A model generated the notes under the pieces. The model saw only the letters and a list, made by a program, of their open reading frames with translations. It did not search any database and was not told the origin of the DNA. A stretch of 64,000 nucleotides of DNA from Metellina segmentata (taxonomy: Eukaryota > Arthropoda > Arachnida > Araneae > Tetragnathidae), in assembly GCA_947359465.1 (NCBI GenBank), contig OX375874.1:93342172-93406171 (forward strand). Reading direction: 5' to 3'. This document shows, piece after piece, positions 60,901-64,000 of the stretch (position 1 is the stretch's first letter; every line of letters begins with the position of its first letter). Made by a program: the position numbers and the translations under genes.

Positions 60901-61268
60901 TCCAATGTAAAAGTGCTCTACATTGAAAATCTACAACCCTGGAGTTTATTGTAATCTTGAAACTAATTTCTTTTTTATGCCAATCTAATGGCCATGCACG
61001 CTTCTGTATTCAAAAGCTTCAAATGCTATTTTTAGTTCGGATTGATTTCCTTCTAAATTTAATAAGTTTCTTCCCACAACAAAGAAAAAGTGTGTGTATT
61101 GAAATTGTTTTCACTTGACTCATAAGTGTTTTCATGAATTAACTAAGATTCTGATTTATCTCTTTTAGGGTTCATTGCCAATTGATTAACGTATTTGGAC
61201 AAGGTTTTGAAGATCGAAAACAGAAATCATTGCTATCTCAATGCTTTCATTTTTTAAAGAGGTCATAA
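45831..61268 (+). CDS. CERK: Ceramide kinase, complete 11-exon gene
   Basis: Ceramide kinase phosphorylates ceramide with ATP to ceramide-1-phosphate at Golgi and plasma membranes. Coding exons: 45831-45954, 47597-47875, 51167-51295, 51523-51586, 54274-54494, 54594-54746, 56592-56697, 57535-57602, 59173-59369, 59485-59663, 61169-61268. They total 1620 bases (539 residues plus TAA), and every intron is GT-AG. The PH-like region covers residues ~10-130. The DAGK-type catalytic core follows: NPYGGKKKG at 147-155, GGDG at 204-207 with E211, and GIIPAGS at 243-249. The ceramide-kinase CxxxCxxC motif is C356/C360/C363, then MSCAC, WNCDGE (492-497) and VHCQL near the end. The ATG at 45831 has A at -3 and G at +4, with an in-frame TGA upstream at 45747. 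Sphingosine kinase and ceramide-kinase-like proteins were considered; the cysteine motif and C-terminal signatures favour CERK. The exon model is read by eye. Confidence 0.95.
47597..47875 (+). CDS. CERK: CERK coding exon 2 (PH-like domain)
   Basis: Acceptor TTTACAG|CT and donor GCAG|GTAAAC. Encodes residues 42-134. It contains SQTVIPLSHLVAV, matching the vertebrate SVPVSEIIAV block, and later HFTVPFGRHQWKLKSQIFCP, the PH-domain strand that reads TVHCVKRARRHRWKW in vertebrates. A C-rich insert (CDCPGSKRTKPLQCHYC) lies between them. Confidence 0.92.
48377..49086 (+). repeat. 355-bp tandem duplication in CERK intron 2
   Basis: 48377-48731 and 48732-49086 are almost identical (both begin TAAAATTTCCCACTAGTTTG and end GAGATCTG...CTACAGGCT), with a handful of substitutions and a 1-base indel. 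A recent duplication of single-copy intron sequence. Confidence 0.95.
49440..49616 (-). mobile_element. Very degenerate SINE (CERK intron 2)
   Basis: Weak reverse resemblance to the SINE head (GATTCCAATCGGGAACCTTT, TGATCCAGAAGCCAG) and to the start of the body. Order is preserved but identity is low. Confidence 0.4.
51167..51295 (+). CDS. CERK: CERK coding exon 3 (start of kinase domain)
   Basis: Acceptor TTTGTAG|AT and donor GTAG|GTAAG. It carries RPKRLLIFVNPYGGKKKG, the first conserved strand and glycine-rich turn of the DAGK catalytic domain, then IYEKKVLPILHLAGIEAHT. Confidence 0.95.
51523..51586 (+). CDS. CERK: CERK coding exon 4
   Basis: A 64-base exon with acceptor CCTCAG|TT and donor GATGG|GTAAAT. 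It encodes VTQRANHANEMIQDIDIHKYDG, aligned with vertebrate VTEHANQAKETLYEINIDKYDG. It is too short to be found as an ORF and is placed by phase and homology. Confidence 0.95.
52299..53092 (-). mobile_element. Tigger/pogo-like relic in CERK intron 4
   Basis: Left end CAGTAGAACTCCAATTATCC resembles Tigger-type inverted repeats. The right end carries the diverged complement (AGATAATTAGAGTTCTG). A minus-strand 84-residue remnant at 52629-52883 reads DPGFQIYSDDDLMQSA...LKRMRDLAARNE, like the C-terminus of jerky/Tigger transposases. Short GGATAATTAAATATCC-type repeats near the left end add to the decay. The catalytic domain is absent. Confidence 0.65.
52629..52883 (-). pseudogene. C-terminal remnant of a Tigger-like transposase
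   Basis: An open stretch of 84 residues inside the relic above. It is acidic (DDLEDDDN) and ends in RLKRMRDLAARNE, a pattern seen at the end of pogo/Tigger-derived proteins. No DDE residues remain, and a stop follows directly. It is antisense to CERK within intron 4. Confidence 0.5.
53452..53782 (+). mobile_element. SINE with type 2 head (CERK intron 4)
   Basis: Head GGCCGCAATAGCCGGATTGG...AGAGTTTGAATCCAACCAAA, then ACCACTGTGGATAAAGGAGG. The shared body follows from GGCTGGTGCAAGTTAAATCT to GTACGATGTTAATTGAAATA and a TACCTAC tail. Confidence 0.8.
54274..54494 (+). CDS. CERK: CERK coding exon 5 (GGDG nucleotide loop)
   Basis: Acceptor ATTTTAG|TATTATT and donor ATGG|GTAATA. Contains ICVGGDGMFSEIL (GGDG at residues 204-207) and PLGIIPAGSTNAA, the two nucleotide- and substrate-contacting blocks of the lipid kinase fold. 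Residues 219-238 are lineage-variable, as in other CERKs. Confidence 0.96.
54594..54746 (+). CDS. CERK: CERK coding exon 6
   Basis: Follows the shortest intron (99 bases). Acceptor TTTGTAG|GTAAC and donor GCTG|GTATGT. Encodes NYTGIDVCGVY, LLRYAVTFVSYGYFGDIIRD and SEKFRWMGPKRYDYAG, which match the vertebrate block LLRYSV...GYGFYGDIIKDSEKKRWLG nearly residue for residue. Confidence 0.96.
54878..55625 (+). mobile_element. Helitron-like non-autonomous element, copy 2 (CERK intron 6)
   Basis: Starts TCTAATATTATAAAAGG and ends CTAGCCATGCAATGACTAG, then T. It is longer than the other copies because the block around GAAATCTGCGGAAAATTT occurs twice (near 55210 and 55550), an internal duplication. Confidence 0.6.
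56592..56697 (+). CDS. CERK: CERK coding exon 7
   Basis: Acceptor TTATAG|GTTTC and donor GTTAA|GTATGC. Encodes FKKIMCRKLYEGELQLQ...KDRCCV. It carries C356, the first cysteine of the CxxxCxxC motif that is completed by the next exon. Confidence 0.93.
57535..57602 (+). CDS. CERK: CERK coding exon 8
   Basis: A 68-base exon with acceptor TTTCAG|TTGTGAA and donor ATAA|GTAAG. Supplies CETC, the last two cysteines (C360, C363) of CxxxCxxC, then a poorly conserved acidic/basic linker. Placed by phase and by the cysteine motif. Confidence 0.88.
58175..58681 (+). mobile_element. Helitron-like non-autonomous element, copy 3 (CERK intron 8)
   Basis: Starts TCTATAATTATAAAAGG after an A and ends with the hairpin CTAGCCACGCAGTGGCTAG before a T. 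This fits the A/T insertion preference and CTRR end of Helitrons. Same family and orientation as copies 1 and 2. Confidence 0.6.
59173..59369 (+). CDS. CERK: CERK coding exon 9
   Basis: Acceptor CTTTCAG|AATGG and donor CCCA|GTAAGT. Encodes GRFIAVNAAIMSCACC, LGNGYCDVIVVSSCSRLNY and LRYLLRTSYHHDDP. These correspond to vertebrate KFLAINATNMSCAC, HLGDGSSDLILI and RFNFLRFLIR. Confidence 0.96.
59485..59663 (+). CDS. CERK: CERK coding exon 10
   Basis: Phase-0 acceptor ATTACAG|TTTGAC and donor GCAAA|GTAAG. Encodes FDLNFVQVYRVKEFRF and SIWNCDGEMITEPSI, matching vertebrate FDFTFVEVYRVKKFQF and SSWNCDGEVLHSPAI. Confidence 0.96.
59795..60277 (+). mobile_element. hAT-like MITE in CERK intron 10
   Basis: Termini CAGAGATGCCAAC and GTTGTCATCTCT, flanked by an exact 8-base duplication GTTAAAAC (59787-59794 and 60278-60285), the size made by hAT transposases. 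It is 483 bp, AT-rich and non-coding. The same family is at 20352-22582. Confidence 0.85.
61169..61268 (+). CDS. CERK: CERK coding exon 11 and stop
   Basis: Acceptor TCTTTTAG|GGTTC. Encodes VHCQLINVFGQGFEDRKQ, matching vertebrate VHCQLVRLFARGIEEN, then a short lineage-specific tail ending FHFLKRS and TAA at 61266-61268. Confidence 0.95.
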
Positions 61269-62037
61269 TGAAGTTAAGGATTTCCATGTTGGTATTTTAA
61301 TAGACTGATTCAAAGACTACTGATCTACTTTTTTGTATTTATTTAGACACATGGTAATTTTTTTTAGATCAAGGGTCTGTAAGCTAGTGAATGAAGATCT
61401 TTAAGCCACTTAGTAAGACATGCAAGAATATTCGTAGATAATTTTAAAAGAGAATTCTTACGCTAGACGTAAATGATATTGAAACTATCAATTTTGAAAG
61501 TATTACCAATTTTAACTATAAGGGACAATTATATCAGTATTTAAAGTTAATTCATAGAAAAAATTATTTTTTAAATGTTGCTTAGAGCTTGAATCAGATG
61601 CAGCTATACTTAATCTAAAGAGTAAATTTTGATTCCGAAAATCATGCACACAAAGTTTGCATTCCTGCTTGTAGAACAGATGATTTTAAAATCATTCCAT
61701 ATAATTTGTAGTTGACATATCTAAGGAATCTTTTATATGTGTAAAGACATCTTTTTTTAATAATTAACCAAAACCTAGTTAGGTATTGTGTAGGGTTTTG
61801 ACGAAATATTTCATGTCTTATGTATACCCAATTATGTCTTGTTTGCTACCAAGAAATATTTCAATAGCATTTTTTGTGTATTTTTATGTAGGATGTGTTA
61901 CTTTCCATTTATTTCATTTTGAATCTCTTATTTATTTTAGCTTAAGATAGCTTAAATATTTGTGCATGTATTATATGTATATATGTATGTATAGATTATA
62001 TTGTGATAAGAAAGATAAGCTTATTGTCAAGTTTTGT

Positions 62038-62043
62038 AATAAA
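62038..62043 (+). promoter_or_regulatory. CERK: Candidate CERK polyadenylation signal
   Basis: AATAAA about 770 bases after the CERK stop, followed within ~40 bases by a T-rich tract and TTGTTCTGTC. The 3' UTR would then be roughly 0.8 kb. Other AT-rich hexamers exist, so cleavage here is inferred. Confidence 0.45.
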
Positions 62044-62164
62044 AATATTTACATTTAAATATATTGAGTATTTTTTTTCATTGTTCTGTCATACAGTGAA
62101 ACCTAATCTGATTTATTAGAATTAGTACATGCTAATTCTTGATAAGAATAAATCTCCTCATTGG

Positions 62165-62300
62165 GGGTTGCTATGGCTCAGTGGGTTTACCCACTGCTTG
62201 TGAGTTGTAGGCAGCTCAGGTTTGATTCCTCCCAGGGTGCATTTATCTCTTCTGTGCCAGCTGGTTTCAATATGGCCCTTGTACAATAAAAAACCCAGCT
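62165..62300 (+). mobile_element. Second SINE family, copy with tRNA-like head
   Basis: GGGGGTTGCTATGGCTCAGT...GGCAGCTCAGGTTTGATTCC has an A box (TGGCTCAGTGGG) and B box (GGTTTGATTCC). A short 3' body ends ATATGGCCCTTGTACAATAA. It is unrelated to the common SINE body. Confidence 0.6.
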
Positions 62301-62400
62301 GTATTATTTAAAATATCTGTATCTGAAAACCAGTTACACGTCTCTTAGGAAATTTCAACTAGTTGAGGACCCATTTAAAACCGACCAAGTTAACATGTAT

Positions 62401-62615
62401 GGGTTAGTTAGTGGTGTAAGTCACTTTTTTGAAGAAAAAAAAGACAACTTTCACTACCATCGGTTGAATGAAGTTCTGACTTACTTCATGTTTTCTGTTA
62501 ACAGATTAACTTATCTATATCCATGTTTGCAAATTATCTTTAGTTAAATTTGGTTATATTATACCTGGGTCTGTCTTTTTTGAAAAAGTGACTTACACCA
62601 CTGTAACTTTAACCC
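62401..62615. mobile_element. Short MITE downstream of CERK
   Basis: GTGGTGTAAGTCACTTTTTT at the left and its complement AAAAAGTGACTTACACCAC at the right, ~30-base arms that extend imperfectly to GGGTTA/TAACCC. Total ~200 bp, non-coding. The target duplication is unclear. Confidence 0.65.
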
Positions 62616-63856
62616 GTCTGTATGTTCGACTATACTATTGAATTTGCTATACCAGCCAATGGATTAATTCATTCAAAGGGGTGCTTGCTTAAGCATGTAA
62701 CCCTACCCTTTCCAATGCTAGTTACAAAATGATGCATAAAATGCAATTCATGATTTTGTAATTAAATTTGTTGTAAGTCACATTACAAGTAAACATGTTC
62801 TTGTCCAAACCTATTCATTTTGAGTATCCTATACGATAGCATTTACAATAGCCAAAATGTTTCAAATATTAAATTCTCAAGTGCAGAATTTGCATTTTTT
62901 TCCTGGATATGCAAATTAATTTTCCATTTGGCATGAAATATACACGAATGTATTTCGGGATGAAATTTGAATCTTTTAACCTCTACATTCATTGGGTCCC
63001 CACAGTCCTGAATTTTTATTTTGAGATCCTTTAAATAGCCTTTATTTTTATGAGAACTTTATTGTACTTCACCTGCATTCAAAAACCAATGTCAAGTGTC
63101 ACCAAAAATCGATGCCATATTTCAGTACCTTTGTAGAGAAAGGACCTATGTACAAATGATTTCAAGGTAATGTAAGTTACAAAAAGTGCCTATATCCTCT
63201 TGTCAATGCATTATGGGAGTATCAAAACATTGGAAAATAAGTTTTCAACATTGTATTAAAAATAAAATGAAAATTACTTAATTGGGGGTAGCTGTAAACA
63301 AAAGCTTGTGAAATGGAACATCTGTAACTTGGAAGAAAAGGGGTAAAGGTTAGCTAATCCTTGGATGCTACTAAAGATCGAAATCTAGCACATACGTTTC
63401 TTTACCTGTGCTATCACTGAATTTGTTCCAATCTGAAATTAGCTTTGAAAGACTCATTTTTTTGTTTGAGGAGAGGGAACTATTACTCAATTTATTACAT
63501 ATGGTTCAGCAACATTCCGATACACTTGTGACCTTAATACCACATCACTAAATTAATAGAATTTAATAAGAGTTTTTGCTTGGAGATCATGTGTTTCATT
63601 AATCAAGTGTTTAATATTTTTGTATGTGCCTGTATATTTTTGCAAAGATGTCAGATTTAAATTGCAATTTCAAGACTGCCACACCACCTGTGAAATAGTA
63701 TCAATTTTTAAAAGATAGCATCTCCTCCTAAATGTTACTTTAATAGCAGTTTTAGTTGCTCAGATACAAAATTAATTGGCAAAAACAAGATGTGGCAATT
63801 AAGTACGTAACAGACGTTGAAGATCAAGAATTTAGCAACACGATTCCAGGTTATTT
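62616..63856. other. Intergenic, nothing recognised
   Basis: Downstream of CERK, AT-rich, no frames of note. Confidence 0.5.
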
Positions 63857-64000
63857 TCGCCGACCCACCGGTCTGGTGGTTAAGGTGTTATCCTCCAGAT
63901 CGGAAGGTACCTGGTTATAGAATCCAGGTCAGTGCATGGATGTTTGTAAGCATATGGTGCAGAGGTGGCTGGTGCATCTTAAATCTGTCGTGGTTGGGTT
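63857..64000 (+). mobile_element. tRNA-derived SINE, cut by window edge
   Basis: The head GCCGACCCACCGGTCTGGTG, TTAAGGTGTTATCCTCCAGA and B-box region (GGTTATAGAATCC, with a small insertion) lead into GGTGGCTGGTGCATCTTAAA at the window end. Confidence 0.85.

Overview
The window is animal nuclear DNA: AT-rich, intron-bearing, and packed with short retroposons and DNA transposons. The transposon types (an intact DD41D mariner-like element, Helitron-like and hAT-like MITEs, tRNA-derived SINEs) suggest an arthropod, and an arachnid is plausible. No single feature fixes the lineage, so this is inference.

One host gene is clear. Bases 45831-61268 (+ strand) carry a complete ceramide kinase gene (CERK) in 11 coding exons. 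All introns are GT-AG, the phases join without a break, and the 1620 bases encode 539 residues, close to the 537 of the human enzyme. It has an N-terminal PH-like region, the lipid-kinase GGDG loop, the GIIPAGS segment, the CxxxCxxC cysteine motif specific to ceramide kinases, and the WNCDGE and VHCQL C-terminal signatures. The promoter side (45.45-45.83 kb) is GC-richer than its surroundings, and a polyadenylation signal lies near 62038.

The rest is mostly intergenic DNA shaped by mobile elements. (1) 0-11 kb: SINEs on both strands, a 452-bp GC-rich MITE at 8.4 kb and a SINE-containing tandem duplication at 10.2-11.2 kb. (2) 11.6-13.1 kb and 20.7-22.2 kb: two nearly identical 1503-bp mariner-like elements with 122-bp inverted repeats and intact 358-residue transposases. 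The second sits inside a small inverted-repeat element, which sits inside a hAT-like MITE. (3) 13.3-16 kb: A-rich and ~310-bp tandem repeats. (4) 17.3-31 kb: a Helitron-like element, a second GC-rich MITE, a 47-bp minisatellite and more SINEs. (5) 31-42 kb: sparse, with a 1.6-kb inverted-repeat element at 35-36.6 kb. (6) 42.2-45.2 kb: a dense SINE cluster next to the CERK promoter, with two SINE-in-SINE insertions defined by target duplications and a duplicated ~380-bp block. (7) The CERK introns hold a tandem duplication, a Tigger-like relic, a SINE, two Helitron-like copies and a hAT-like MITE. (8) 62-64 kb: a second SINE family, a small MITE and a SINE cut by the window edge.

No CRISPR array, operon or prokaryotic feature is present. 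Two possible isolated exons (2903-3048 + and 33065-33292 -) could not be assigned to a family.
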